Source: Anaerosporobacter mobilis DSM 15930
GTDB lineage: Bacteria; Bacillota; Clostridia; Lachnospirales; Lachnospiraceae
Direction: 5' to 3'
Assembly (NCBI RefSeq): GCF_900142955.1
Contig: NZ_FRCP01000005.1
Location: forward strand, 608,633 to 672,632
Length of the DNA stretch: 64,000 nucleotides
Positions within the stretch are counted from its first letter, which is position 1. Every line of letters begins with the position of its first letter. The notes beneath the pieces were generated by a model. That model did no database searches. It was not told where the DNA came from and saw only the letters and a list, made by a program, of their open reading frames with translations. The translations under genes were made by a program, and so were the position numbers. This document shows positions 9,172 through 17,441 of the stretch, piece after piece.

Positions 9172-10315
9172 CTCTTCCCCCCTCTAGTTCAATAGGAAAT
9201 AACATCATTATCTCAAACCCAGCCTCACCCTGAATATTCAAGAAACCATTCACCGCCCGCATTCGATTTTTCATTCCCTGAATCCCCATTCCATCTTCTA
9301 TTCTTTCACAGCCTCTTCCGTTATCTTGTATGTCACATCGAATTCTTTGATTCATTACATGTATCGTAATCCGTATCTGTGTACATTTAGAATATTTCAG
9401 GGCATTGGATACTGCTTCATATGTATTGTCCAGAATAATCTCTACTACTTTATCTGGAATTCGTTTTTCGTCTCCCTCAATCTTAAATTGCGCTTCAATT
9501 CCGTACTTTTCTCTACATTCTTCACAAAGACTTACTATCTGAATAATTGCCAGTTGTTTTTTAGAAGGTTTCTCCTTACGAAAAATCACTCTAATCTCAT
9601 CCATGCTACCCCTTAGATGATCAATTACTCCTTGTATGATATACTTACTTTCTTCAGGTTTTTGTTCAATTAGAACTTTGGCTGCTTCTAACTGATAAAC
9701 CGATCCATTAATACTATGACCTAATCGGTCATGAAGCTGTTGAAACAGTGTTTCTCTATCCTCAAGAATTTTGTTTTCTGAATATAGATTTCTTTTTTCC
9801 ATCTCCTTCTTAAAGCTCTGTCGTTGTAGATCCATATCTTCTTTCAGCTCATATTCTTCCTTAGCCGAGCTATTAATATAATCATTACATTTACGTATAA
9901 CAATAGTATTCTGATAGTAAATTACTAGTAGCAAGGAACAAAACATAAACAGATTACTTGTAGAAACCTCCGTTTGAAACAACGTAAGATAACACAAACC
10001 GCTTATCCAAAAATTTCTGTCCCAATATGCTACACAATCAAGATATACAATGATAGCCCAAGGTGCAATCGCTCCTAATCCATTATAATATGCCATTATG
10101 GCTATAACCAAAAGTGATAGTGACAGCCAAATCCATTTCTTACTTTCCTGTAATTCTAAACCAATTGTTACAAATACAAAAACAGCAACAAGTAACCATT
10201 CTAGTCCAATGGACCAAAATGGTTTCACCTCATTGCTAATGGAATACAGTATTACACTCAGACAGATCAATAATTTAATTACTATAAATTGATTTCTAGT
10301 GTTTTGTTCATTCAC
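9158..10315 (-). CDS. NarL-type sensor histidine kinase (HisKA_3)
   Basis: The GTG at 10315 (MNEQNTRNQ) is preferred because GGGTGAT lies six bases upstream; longer in-frame starts at 10327 and 10351 lack a good site. The product is 385 residues with about five membrane helices in the first 140 residues and almost no extracellular loop, suggesting an intramembrane sensor. A coiled coil (KEEYELKEDMDLQRQSFKKE) leads to the phosphoacceptor region FQQLHDRLGHSINGS and a GHKL ATPase with NTYEAVSNALKYSK, DIQDNGRGC and GIQGMKNRMRAVNG. It probably senses membrane stress or a compound handled by the co-encoded ABC exporter. Confidence 0.9.
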   Translation of the reverse strand: MNEQNTRNQFIVIKLLICLSVILYSISNEVKPFWSIGLEWLLVAVFVFVTIGLELQESKKWIWLSLSLLVIAIMAYYNGLGAIAPWAIIVYLDCVAYWDRNFWISGLCYLTLFQTEVSTSNLFMFCSLLLVIYYQNTIVIRKCNDYINSSAKEEYELKEDMDLQRQSFKKEMEKRNLYSENKILEDRETLFQQLHDRLGHSINGSVYQLEAAKVLIEQKPEESKYIIQGVIDHLRGSMDEIRVIFRKEKPSKKQLAIIQIVSLCEECREKYGIEAQFKIEGDEKRIPDKVVEIILDNTYEAVSNALKYSKCTQIRITIHVMNQRIRCDIQDNGRGCERIEDGMGIQGMKNRMRAVNGFLNIQGEAGFEIMMLFPIELEGGRDGTN

Positions 10316-10389
10316 GATATCACCCATTTCTTTCAAGCTCAATATTAACATAATTTCTTAATTTTGTCGAATATATCCATTAAGAATCC

Positions 10390-11649
10390 TTATTCTTTTT
10401 CTTGTATCTTAAGGCTGATCATGCTAATAGTAAATAATACTATCATGAATGCTAGAAAGACTAGCGTATATTGTGTAAATGCTCCCTTCTTACCAGTCAT
10501 AAACATCTCCGTTGACTTAATAAACCATCTCTGAGGAGTAAACATAGATATTCTCTCAATTGTTGATCCTGGTATAACTGGAAAGTATAATCCTGCAAGC
10601 AAACTTGTGAATGACCAGAGAGTAAAAGAAAAGAAAATCGTACCTAAAAAATTATTGAAAAGAACCCCGATTACTAAACTAATAAAATTGAATAAAATAC
10701 CTTGTAATAAAACCATTCCTAAAAAGGCACTATAAGGAATGCCTACATTCGTTCCCATAGTCAAAGCAATTCCGACCCCAAATACAATCACTTGTATTAT
10801 AGCTGTTAAAAGAATCAAACATACTTTAACCATAATATAGCATCGGTTTGTAGTAAGCGATAATTTTACTCTATTAATTGTTCGATTCTCATTTTCTTTA
10901 ATTAATATATCTACAATAAAAACTCCGCTAAACACAAAGCTAATAATTAAAAAAGATAGTGCATATCCTATTCTTGATCTATCATTCTGTTGTCTTTCAT
11001 TTAATACAACGCTATCCTCATCCTTCAACATAATGACGTTTTTATCTAACTCTTCTTCTGCCATCTTGTTTAATACAGTTTCTATGTTACCTCCATTCTT
11101 TACAGCAGTCTCGTATGCGTTGTGAATCTTACTACAATACCATTCAATATTAGTTTCTAGTAATCCAATTCGACTATCATCATAACCTTTTATAATTTTG
11201 ATTGGTGCCTCTTCTCCCTTATCAAGCGCATCTAAGAAATCTTCCGGTATATAAAGAATCGCCCTTATTGTAGAAGACTCCATCGTTTTCTTTGCATCTT
11301 TTAAAATATCCTCATAGGATTCCTTCTCAGGTTCTTTACTATTATTAACCAGATATAATTTATATGTATTCGTCTGTGCTAACTCTTGAAGCAAATATGA
11401 TGAAACATCTGATTCACTATAATCATATACTTTTACTGTCAATTTTATATTTTCCATATCAGCTGTATCACTAATACTTTTCCATTCCATTATTCTATTG
11501 GTCTGCTCTCCCCCTTCTTTTGCAATGGAGCTATCCCCGTGCATTATTATTACAGCCAAAATCGGAATGAGAAATATACAGCATAGATACCCCTTGCTTC
11601 TAAGCAGAAGTTTTATATTTGTCTTCAGCATTACTAGGAAACCTCTCAT
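10390..11649 (-). CDS. ABC-2 type exporter permease
   Basis: A 419-residue membrane protein with one helix near residues 20-38, a large external domain (about 40-225) and a C-terminal bundle of five to six helices ending ISMISLKIQEKE. This is the layout of ABC-2 permeases of the YhgE/NatB type. GGAGGAGTAGTC precedes the ATG at 11649. The preceding permease gene ends 2 bp upstream. It should form a heterodimeric exporter with the 11652-12734 product, energised by the ATPase at 12736. The cargo is unknown; lipids, peptides or antimicrobial compounds are usual for the family. Confidence 0.88.
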   Translation of the reverse strand: MRGFLVMLKTNIKLLLRSKGYLCCIFLIPILAVIIMHGDSSIAKEGGEQTNRIMEWKSISDTADMENIKLTVKVYDYSESDVSSYLLQELAQTNTYKLYLVNNSKEPEKESYEDILKDAKKTMESSTIRAILYIPEDFLDALDKGEEAPIKIIKGYDDSRIGLLETNIEWYCSKIHNAYETAVKNGGNIETVLNKMAEEELDKNVIMLKDEDSVVLNERQQNDRSRIGYALSFLIISFVFSGVFIVDILIKENENRTINRVKLSLTTNRCYIMVKVCLILLTAIIQVIVFGVGIALTMGTNVGIPYSAFLGMVLLQGILFNFISLVIGVLFNNFLGTIFFSFTLWSFTSLLAGLYFPVIPGSTIERISMFTPQRWFIKSTEMFMTGKKGAFTQYTLVFLAFMIVLFTISMISLKIQEKE

Positions 11650-11651
11650 GA

Positions 11652-12734
11652 CTACTCCTCCATTTCCCTTTTTATTAATAGCACACTTGCTAAACTACAT
11701 ATAACAATCATTCCTATTAATATACAAACAGCCGGTAAGGCATAACTACTATGTCCCATTGTTCTGAACTCCACAAGGGTTCGATTAACATAATACATAG
11801 GTGATAACTTAACGAATATGTCAGGTGCAGTATTCATCATATAATTCTGAAAACTACCGCCATAGAATCCCATAAACCACACACTTGAGAATACTATAAT
11901 TACACTTACAGCCAGATTTTTAACAATGTGTAAGGCTAGAATACCATATGCTGAAGATGCCACTGCTAATAGAAATAGAATCCCAATCGTTTCCGGATAA
12001 TTGCCAAATCGGTTGCCGACTATAATATGTGACAACACCATTGCACCTATCAATTCTATTGATATACCTAATGTACAAGGAATTAGCTTCGCCAAATATA
12101 CTTTAAAGTTCGAAACTCTAGCCACCTGCATTCTTCTAATGATACGATTCTTCCTCTCACTACCAACTACCATAGAAATCGTTACTACACCACACATCGC
12201 GAAATATGTAAGTTCAATGATCCCATAATAGTCAAAGGATGATGGCATTGGTATAACATCAATAGTAACGATCTCACTATAGCTCACTTTCTTTTTTTCA
12301 ATATCCATTTTAGAAATATTTTGCATCTCTTCAAACATTGTAGTGATGACATTCTCTATTATACCTAGCTGATTTTTATATTTATTATATTCATATATAG
12401 TATAAGAATCGCTACCTATTAGTAGAAAGGCTGCGATATCATTATTCTTAATTACTGACTCTATCTGAGTTTCATCAACTTGGTACCTATTAATCTCTAT
12501 ACCTTCCATACTATTTTCATTTTTCATCTGGTCTAGAAACCCTTTATATGGGGAGTCATCATCAACGGAATAAGCAATCTGCATCGTATCTGTCTCCGAA
12601 TAGATATGTAACATATCTTCAAACACACCAGACAAAACCCACATAACACCCACTGGTGCCAACATCATACTGATTATCAGTACTTTATTTCTTAGAATTA
12701 ATTTGAGATTATTCTTTATGGAAGTAAATAGCAT
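11652..12734 (-). CDS. ABC-2 type exporter permease
   Basis: A 360-residue protein with the same plan as its neighbour: helix at about 18-38, external domain to about residue 165, then five to six membrane helices from SFDYYGIIELTYFAMCGVV. Its start (GGAGGGAGGATTCTAAG then ATG) lies 1 bp after the ATPase stop and its stop 2 bp before the next permease, so the three transporter genes form one coupled unit. The two permeases are paralogous in layout but differ in sequence, pointing to a heterodimeric channel. Confidence 0.88.
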   Translation of the reverse strand: MLFTSIKNNLKLILRNKVLIISMMLAPVGVMWVLSGVFEDMLHIYSETDTMQIAYSVDDDSPYKGFLDQMKNENSMEGIEINRYQVDETQIESVIKNNDIAAFLLIGSDSYTIYEYNKYKNQLGIIENVITTMFEEMQNISKMDIEKKKVSYSEIVTIDVIPMPSSFDYYGIIELTYFAMCGVVTISMVVGSERKNRIIRRMQVARVSNFKVYLAKLIPCTLGISIELIGAMVLSHIIVGNRFGNYPETIGILFLLAVASSAYGILALHIVKNLAVSVIIVFSSVWFMGFYGGSFQNYMMNTAPDIFVKLSPMYYVNRTLVEFRTMGHSSYALPAVCILIGMIVICSLASVLLIKREMEE

Positions 12735-12735
12735 C

Positions 12736-13521
12736 TTAGAATCCTCCCTCCGTATAATCTCTTAATTTCTTACCCGTCAAAGTTAGGAAAACTTTCTCTA
12801 GCGACATCGATTCACATGGTTGGTCCGATACCATCTTCACTAATTCTTCCTTGGTTCCAATAGCAATGATTTTCCCATTATCCATAATCGCTACTCTTGT
12901 ACAGATTGCTTCAATCTCCTCCATGTAATGACTTGTATAGATTACCGTAGCTCCCGCCTTATTTGTCTCCCTGATTTTCTCTAGAATAAAATTACGTGAT
13001 TGCGGATCAATTCCTACAGTTGGCTCATCGAATATCAATAGCTCAGGCTTATGACCTATGGCACAAGCAATATTAAGTCTTCTTTTCATTCCCCCAGAAA
13101 AATTCTTAGCAAACCCTTCCCTTTTATCTTCTAGTCCCACAAAGCGAAGTGATTCTTCCACCCTCTGCTTTAATTCTTTTCCCTTCAAACCATACAAGGA
13201 AGTAAATAACTCTACATTCTCCCATGCTTTTAAATTCCCATGAATTGCAAGCTCTTGAGGGATATACCCCAGTTTTGCTTTTACCTTATTCATGTCTTTC
13301 TTTGTATCATATCCAAACAATTGAATATTCCCCATTGTTGGCTTCTTAATGGAACAAACCATATTCATCATAGTGCTCTTACCCGCTCCATTAGGGCCTA
13401 GTAAACCAAAGATTTCTCCCTCCTCTATAGCTAGAGATACATGATCAACTACGGTTTTGTTATCATACTTCTTTGTTAATCCATCTAAGACTACAATTTT
13501 ATTTTTCTTACTTCTATCCAT
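12736..13521 (-). CDS. ABC exporter ATP-binding subunit
   Basis: The 261-residue ATPase carries Walker A GPNGAGKST (residues about 40-48), the Q-loop in LGYIPQELAIHG, the signature FSGGMKRRLN, Walker B LLIFDEPTVGIDP and the switch His in TSHYMEEIEAI. The short C-terminal extension, with no membrane part, is typical of ABC-2/CcmA-like exporters. It is the first gene of the five-gene exporter and two-component operon. GAGGGAGGGGAGATTATTT precedes the ATG. A terminator-like hairpin in its leader (13618-13660) may regulate it. Confidence 0.94.
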   Translation of the reverse strand: MDRSKKNKIVVLDGLTKKYDNKTVVDHVSLAIEEGEIFGLLGPNGAGKSTMMNMVCSIKKPTMGNIQLFGYDTKKDMNKVKAKLGYIPQELAIHGNLKAWENVELFTSLYGLKGKELKQRVEESLRFVGLEDKREGFAKNFSGGMKRRLNIACAIGHKPELLIFDEPTVGIDPQSRNFILEKIRETNKAGATVIYTSHYMEEIEAICTRVAIMDNGKIIAIGTKEELVKMVSDQPCESMSLEKVFLTLTGKKLRDYTEGGF

Positions 13522-13886
13522 AAATAATCTCCCCTCCCTCTTAGGCCAATCATTCTGTCGACCTAGTTTTTAACTTAACTATATATTACAATACTAACAT
13601 CTTCATAAATAGTGAAAAAAGCAATGAATCATATGACAAAAGTCATATATTCATTGCTTTAATTAGTGCGTTGCTATCGATTGGAGATGAATACCTCATA
13701 TGCTTTTAGTAGTAATCCCAATTGTTATAATATATAATATTGTTTAATTGATACATAAATTATAAGTGAATTGTTTCCTGCCGAAGCAGAATTGTTAAGA
13801 AACTAATACCCTACATAAAAGAACAATAAAAATCGGGTATAATTAATTCATCTCAACTATACTTTAAGCAGGAAGGAGGATGAAGA
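13522..13886 (-). promoter_or_regulatory. Divergent intergenic region upstream of the ABC exporter operon
   Basis: This 365-bp gene-free stretch separates the exporter operon from the AraC/GyrI gene. It holds a terminator-like hairpin on the minus strand (described separately) and a small CTGC-TTCG-GCAG tetraloop hairpin at 13779-13790. TATAAT at about 13838 is a possible -10 for the rightward gene. No clear leftward -35/-10 pair stands out, so the exporter promoter cannot be placed with confidence. Confidence 0.4.
13618..13660 (-). terminator. Terminator-like hairpin in the exporter operon leader (possible attenuator)
   Basis: Nineteen-base arms (AAAGCAATGAATCATATGAC and its complement with one bulged base) flank a 4-base loop. 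On the minus strand the stem is followed by TTTTTTC, the full form of an intrinsic terminator. It lies about 100 bp before the ATPase start, and no minus-strand gene lies between it and the divergent gene at 13887, so it has no obvious upstream transcript to end other than the operon's own leader. Confidence 0.6.
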
Positions 13887-14750
13887 ATGGAATATTTGCA
13901 TAGAATGAATGATGCCCTAGATTATATTGAAAATAACTTGGCTGGAGAGATTGACTACGAACTAGCTGCTAGTAAGGCTTATTGTTCTGCTTTTTATTTT
14001 CAAAGAATGTTTTCGTTTATAGCTGATGTTACATTATCAGAATATATTCGTCGCAGGCGTTTAACACTTGCTGCTTTTGAATTACAAAACAGCAAAGTAA
14101 AGATAATTGACCTTGCCATAAAATATGGCTACGATTCGCCTGATTCTTTTACTCGAGCATTTCAAAAATTGCACGGAGTTACACCTTCAAAAGCGCACAA
14201 TACAGGTATAGCCCTAAAAGCCTTTCCTCGCATTACCTTCCATATTTCGATTAAAGGAGATGTTGAAATGGATTACAAAATTGAGGAGAAAGAAGCTTTT
14301 AAAGTTGTAGGAATCAAAAGACATTACAAAGGACCTGAGGATAATGCAAGTGTTGTCGGATCATTATGGGATGAACTTAATGAAAAAGGATTACTAAAAG
14401 TAATATCTGATTTGTCGACCGGGGCTCCGAAAGGTGTTCATGGTTTCATCCACGTATTAGGTGATGAAGAAGTTGATTATATGATTGGCAGTATATCCGA
14501 TAAGGAGCCACCAGAAGGAATGCTTATCCAGGTAATACCAAAATCTACATGGGCAATTTTTGAATTAACCGGTCCAGTTAATTCAACCTTGGAAATTGCT
14601 TGGAAAAGAATTTTTACCGAATGGCTTCCAACTTCTGGATATAAATATGCAGAAGCAATTGATATCGAATGTTTTCCATATGAAGGCTTTAAAGGAGCCG
14701 AGGATTATAAGTTTGAAATATGGCTTCCTGTTATTAGAACTCAAGTTTAA
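13887..14750 (+). CDS. AraC family regulator with GyrI-like ligand-binding domain
   Basis: The 287-residue protein has the DNA-binding domain first (residues 1-105: NDALDYIENNLAGEIDYELAA, GYDSPDSFTRAFQKLHG, TPSKAHN) and a GyrI-like/BmrR-type effector domain after residue 118 (MDYKIEEKEAFKVVGIKRHY onward). This order is that of Rob/SoxS-like multidrug or stress regulators, whose effector pocket binds amphipathic ligands. A strong AGGAAGGAGGATGAAGA site precedes the ATG. It stands alone, divergent from the exporter operon, which is a plausible target. A decayed gene remnant follows directly. Confidence 0.9.
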   Translation: MEYLHRMNDALDYIENNLAGEIDYELAASKAYCSAFYFQRMFSFIADVTLSEYIRRRRLTLAAFELQNSKVKIIDLAIKYGYDSPDSFTRAFQKLHGVTPSKAHNTGIALKAFPRITFHISIKGDVEMDYKIEEKEAFKVVGIKRHYKGPEDNASVVGSLWDELNEKGLLKVISDLSTGAPKGVHGFIHVLGDEEVDYMIGSISDKEPPEGMLIQVIPKSTWAIFELTGPVNSTLEIAWKRIFTEWLPTSGYKYAEAIDIECFPYEGFKGAEDYKFEIWLPVIRTQV

Positions 14751-14753
14751 TGA

Positions 14754-14998
14754 TTGTATATATCGATTACACCTTCGGAAGACTTTCAAATTTCTCATTA
14801 CATGAAAAGAGTGTGGGTTCCATTTGTATTAGAGGGATGTAAAGATAAAGAAAAACTTTTTCTAGTTGGATGAACAGAGATATTTTGTTTGCACAAGAAG
14901 TACAACGACAATGCAATGAAGAAAAATATGTTTCTATTATAAATGATGGATGCATAGAACTTGATGAATTAGTCAACAAAGTTGTTGTACATTTTTGA
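14754..14998 (+). pseudogene. Frameshifted C-terminal remnant of an unidentified gene
   Basis: One frame reads SITPSEDFQISHYMKRVWV and VPFVLEGCKDKEKLF up to a TGA at 14871; a second frame from 14870 reads SWMNRDILFAQEVQRQ and EKYVSIINDGCIELDELVN and stops at 14996. Read together they look like the C-terminal end of one protein broken by a frameshift near 14855-14865 and missing its N-terminus, which appears to have been lost at the junction with the preceding gene. The WMNRDILFA pattern recalls C-terminal parts of P-loop kinase-like proteins, but I cannot name the family with certainty. Confidence 0.5.
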
Positions 14999-15087
14999 TT
15001 GGGTGATTACTATGAAAAGGAAAGAGAACATATTGTATTTTACAAATGTTGGTTTATTGAAATAATAAACCAAAGGAAAGGATAATC

Positions 15088-15122
15088 GAGAGATTGTTAG
15101 ATAGAGTATGTCTAACAACCTC
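15088..15122 (+). terminator. Rho-independent terminator
   Basis: The stem GAG..TTGTTAGA pairs with TCTAACAA..CTC and is followed by TTTTTCT on the plus strand. A weaker hairpin (GGTTTATT/AATAAACC, 15051-15071) precedes it. It probably ended the transcript of the now broken gene at 14754-14998. Confidence 0.65.
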
Positions 15123-15338
15123 TTTTTCTATGATTTATGGGATTGTGGACTTCGTAAATAGTTTGTTCAAAAAAACAAGCAGCCGACAAGTGAGAAAGTT
15201 AAATGCATACCCATATTTTAAGTGTAGGTAAAATTAAGAAACGGAATAATTACAAACAATATACTTACACTTTTTCGCCAACCACTTATACCAAATCGAG
15301 TAGGAGAATAATCATTAATTGATTATTCGTCCTCTCAC

Positions 15339-15372
15339 ACCACCGTGTGTACCGTTCGGTACACGGCGGTTC
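15339..15372 (-). ncRNA. Group II intron catalytic domain V
   Basis: On the minus strand the segment pairs ACCGCCGTG with CACGGTGGT through one wobble, has a two-base bulge, an upper stem TACC/GGTA and a GAAC loop, and is followed by GTGTGAGAGG. This closely matches the domain V known from Oceanobacillus-type IIC introns. Intact domain V and VI suggest the RNA could still splice if a maturase is supplied from another copy. Confidence 0.8.
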
Positions 15373-15379
15373 AATAGAA

Positions 15380-16225
15380 TTACCTTACTTGTAAATATCT
15401 TTCAGTTAATGTTATAAATCCTTCTTCTCTAAGGTATTTGTTCGTAAGAGTTGTTGCTAGAATTGGGCTATTGGAGATTCTCCAGTAGCCTTTTCTTGTG
15501 TTCGCATGTTCCCATGCTATCCAATTCATCGCACCTAACTTTACTAGGTTATCGTGTTTCGTTTTAATCTTTTTCCACTGTTTCCAGTAGCAAAGTCTTA
15601 TACGTCTCCTTAACCATTCATCAAGTTTTTTTAAGCTACTTCTCATATCTGCAAGTTTAAAGTAACTTACCCATCCAACCATTAGTTGTCTTAGTTTCAT
15701 AGCTCTAAATTCCATGCTCATTGCATTACTTCTTCCTGTGAGGTTCTTAAGTTTCCCCTTTAATTTCTTGATTGACATCGGATGAACTCTTATTCCCATT
15801 TCACCTTTTTTTGTATAAAAGGTGTATCCTAGATATTTTAGTTTCCATGGTCGGTCTACCTTGCTCTTTTCTTTATTAACTTTAAGCTTTAAGTCCTCCT
15901 CAATAAACTTTGTGATACTTTTCATAACTCGTTCAGCGGACTTTCTTGATTTTACGTATACATTACTATCATCTGCGTAACGGCAGAATCTCAATCCTCG
16001 TCTTTCCAGTTCAATATCTAGTTCATGTAACATAATGTTGCTAAGTAGTGGTGACAGATTTCCGCCTTGTGGTACTCCCTCTGTAGTAACAGTAGTTAGT
16101 CCTTTTTCCATTACTCCTGCATTTAGATACTTTCTTATCAATCCGATTACACGTATATCCTTTACTTCTTTATAAATCAATCCGATTAATTTATCATGAT
16201 TAACCGTATCAAAGTACTTTTCCAA
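15380..16225 (-). CDS. ltrA: Group II intron reverse transcriptase/maturase, N-terminally truncated
   Basis: The open frame gives 281 residues from a TTG at 16225, against about 420 in intact IIC maturases. It starts inside RT motif 2 (EKYFDTVNHDKL), keeps TTEGVPQGGNLSPLLSN, the catalytic FCRYADDSNVYV, the LGYTFYTKKGEMGIRVHP region and the maturase X domain ending ANTRKGYWRISNSPIL. No endonuclease domain follows, as usual for this class. An in-frame TGA lies four codons before the TTG and belongs to intron RNA sequence, so the natural start and the first 130 or so residues are lost. The remnant is probably inactive. Confidence 0.88.
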   Translation of the reverse strand: MEKYFDTVNHDKLIGLIYKEVKDIRVIGLIRKYLNAGVMEKGLTTVTTEGVPQGGNLSPLLSNIMLHELDIELERRGLRFCRYADDSNVYVKSRKSAERVMKSITKFIEEDLKLKVNKEKSKVDRPWKLKYLGYTFYTKKGEMGIRVHPMSIKKLKGKLKNLTGRSNAMSMEFRAMKLRQLMVGWVSYFKLADMRSSLKKLDEWLRRRIRLCYWKQWKKIKTKHDNLVKLGAMNWIAWEHANTRKGYWRISNSPILATTLTNKYLREEGFITLTERYLQVR

Positions 16226-16640
16226 ATCTATTGTTCAGTCCTTCCCAATGGTCACATGTTACCCTTGGTACTATGACCTCTGCTGACCCCTTAGAGTTCG
16301 GCCATACATCACTGTATGGGTTGTTGTTTCAAAGTTCATTTCCACAACTTATCCCTAAGGTCTCCCCAGGTAAGAACGCAATCTTCCTCTCCATCTATCC
16401 GCCATATTTACACCTTTTGTCTTCGAGTAGCTATTGGGCTTTGACTTGTCTTGCAGCCTTACCCACAAAAGTATGCCTTGTATATGATTTCTGTTCGTCG
16501 AACCAGAGATTTGCCCACGGACTTCCTTCAGATTCCACCTCACGATGGACACCCTTGTCTTAGGCTATACACTTTCCACTACTAGGACGTGTTAGGGACT
16601 TTAACCCTTAAGATTACGCCCATGCTGGGCGCACAAGAAA

Positions 16641-16668
16641 GGGTATGTCGGATTCCTCCAACACACCC
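16641..16668 (-). terminator. Rubrerythrin terminator, U-tract interrupted by the intron
   Basis: On the minus strand GGGTGTGTTGGA pairs with TCCGACATACCC (two G-U pairs) over a GGAA loop. TTTCTT follows and then the intron begins; on the far side the flank is TTGGTATAAG. Rejoining the flanks restores TTTCTTTTGG, a normal U-tract. The hairpin lies about 40 bp after the rubrerythrin stop. Confidence 0.8.
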
Positions 16669-16706
16669 TAAAATACTTGATAGTATTGATTTTACTGTAT
16701 TTCTGA

Positions 16707-17249
16707 TTAGCCGAAGTATCTCTTAAGAAGTCCCTCGAATGCTTTACCATGTCTTGCTTCGTCTCTAGCCATTTCATGAACTGTGTCATGGATTGCATCA
16801 AGGTTAGCAGCTTTCGCACGTTTTGCAAGATCGAATTTACCAGCAGTAGCACCATTTTCAGCAGCTACTCTTAATTCAAGATTCTTCTTAGTGCTATCAG
16901 TTACAACTTCACCTAATAATTCAGCAAATCTTGAAGCATGGTCTGCTTCTTCATATGCAGCTTTTTCATAATATAAACCGATTTCAGGATATCCTTCTCT
17001 ATGTGCTACACGAGCCATTGCAAGGTACATACCAACTTCAGTACATTCTCCAGTGAAGTTATCTCTTAAATCTTTAAGAATATCTTCGCTAACACCTTGA
17101 GCAACTCCAACCACGTGTTCAGCAGCCCAAGTCATTTCACCTGCTTGTTCTGTAAACTTATCCGCTCCTGCTTGACAGATTGGACATTTTTCTGGTGCAG
17201 AATCTCCTTCATGAACATAACCACAGATTTGACATACAAATTTTTTCAT
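16707..17249 (-). CDS. rbr: Rubrerythrin with N-terminal rubredoxin domain
   Basis: The 180-residue protein starts with a rubredoxin domain (residues 1-35) whose iron ligands are CQICGY and CPICQ, followed by a ferritin-like four-helix domain with EXXH-type ligands (ECTEVGMYLAMARVAHREG, EADHASRFAE, MARDEARHG). This reversed order is that of the reverse rubrerythrins of clostridia, which reduce hydrogen peroxide and oxygen in the cytoplasm of anaerobes. It is monocistronic, with its own consensus promoter, an operator-like palindrome at the transcription start, and a terminator hosting a group II intron. Confidence 0.93.
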   Translation of the reverse strand: MKKFVCQICGYVHEGDSAPEKCPICQAGADKFTEQAGEMTWAAEHVVGVAQGVSEDILKDLRDNFTGECTEVGMYLAMARVAHREGYPEIGLYYEKAAYEEADHASRFAELLGEVVTDSTKKNLELRVAAENGATAGKFDLAKRAKAANLDAIHDTVHEMARDEARHGKAFEGLLKRYFG

Positions 17250-17313
17250 TTTATTCTCTCCTTATTTTCACATTATATTAAGATAAATATTAATATTAAT
17301 ATTAATCAATAAT

Positions 17314-17361
17314 AGTAATCATTACTGATATTATCATACACTTATTGAGAAACTTTGTCAA
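17314..17361 (-). promoter_or_regulatory. Rubrerythrin promoter with Fur/PerR-like palindrome
   Basis: On the minus strand TTGACA (17356-17361), 17 bp, then TATGAT (17333-17338) form a near-consensus sigma-A promoter. The palindrome AGTAATCATTACT (17314-17326) lies at the expected start site and resembles a 7-1-7 Fur-family box. PerR control of rubrerythrin genes is known in clostridia, so peroxide-responsive repression is a reasonable inference. The box matches consensus only in part. A run of ATTAAT units follows at 17288-17306. Confidence 0.65.
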
Positions 17362-17441
17362 GTATCTTTTTAATAATTATCTACTTTTCAATTAATCCTC
17401 ACACGACGTAGGCCAACTTCTGCCTTGATGATGACTTACCA

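Larger units (their letters stand above)
15295..16634 (-). mobile_element. Group II intron (IIC type) with an internal deletion
   Basis: On the minus strand the 5' end is GTGCGCCCAGCATGGGCG (16634 leftward), the conserved start of bacterial group IIC introns, followed by domain I landmarks such as AAGGGTGTCC and GGAATCTGAAGGAAG and the region ending GGGAAGGACTGAACAATAG. The 3' end has domain V (about 15339-15372, ACCGCCGTG/CACGGTGGT stem with a CGC-type triad), a domain VI hairpin GAATAATCA/TGATTATTC and the terminal CTACTCGAT. Intact relatives are about 1.9 kb; this one is 1340 bp because the start of the reverse transcriptase gene is deleted. It sits in the U-tract of the rubrerythrin terminator. 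Confidence 0.88.

Noticed and set aside
15380..16225. Reading the reverse transcriptase as a stand-alone gene such as a retron or DGR
   Set aside because: Intron 5' and 3' ends, domain V/VI and the maturase X domain place it inside a group II intron; no template repeat or msr/msd structure is seen.
16231..16563. Plus-strand open frame of 110 codons antisense to the intron
   Set aside because: It lies over structured group II intron RNA on the opposite strand, lacks a ribosome site and has no protein-like pattern.
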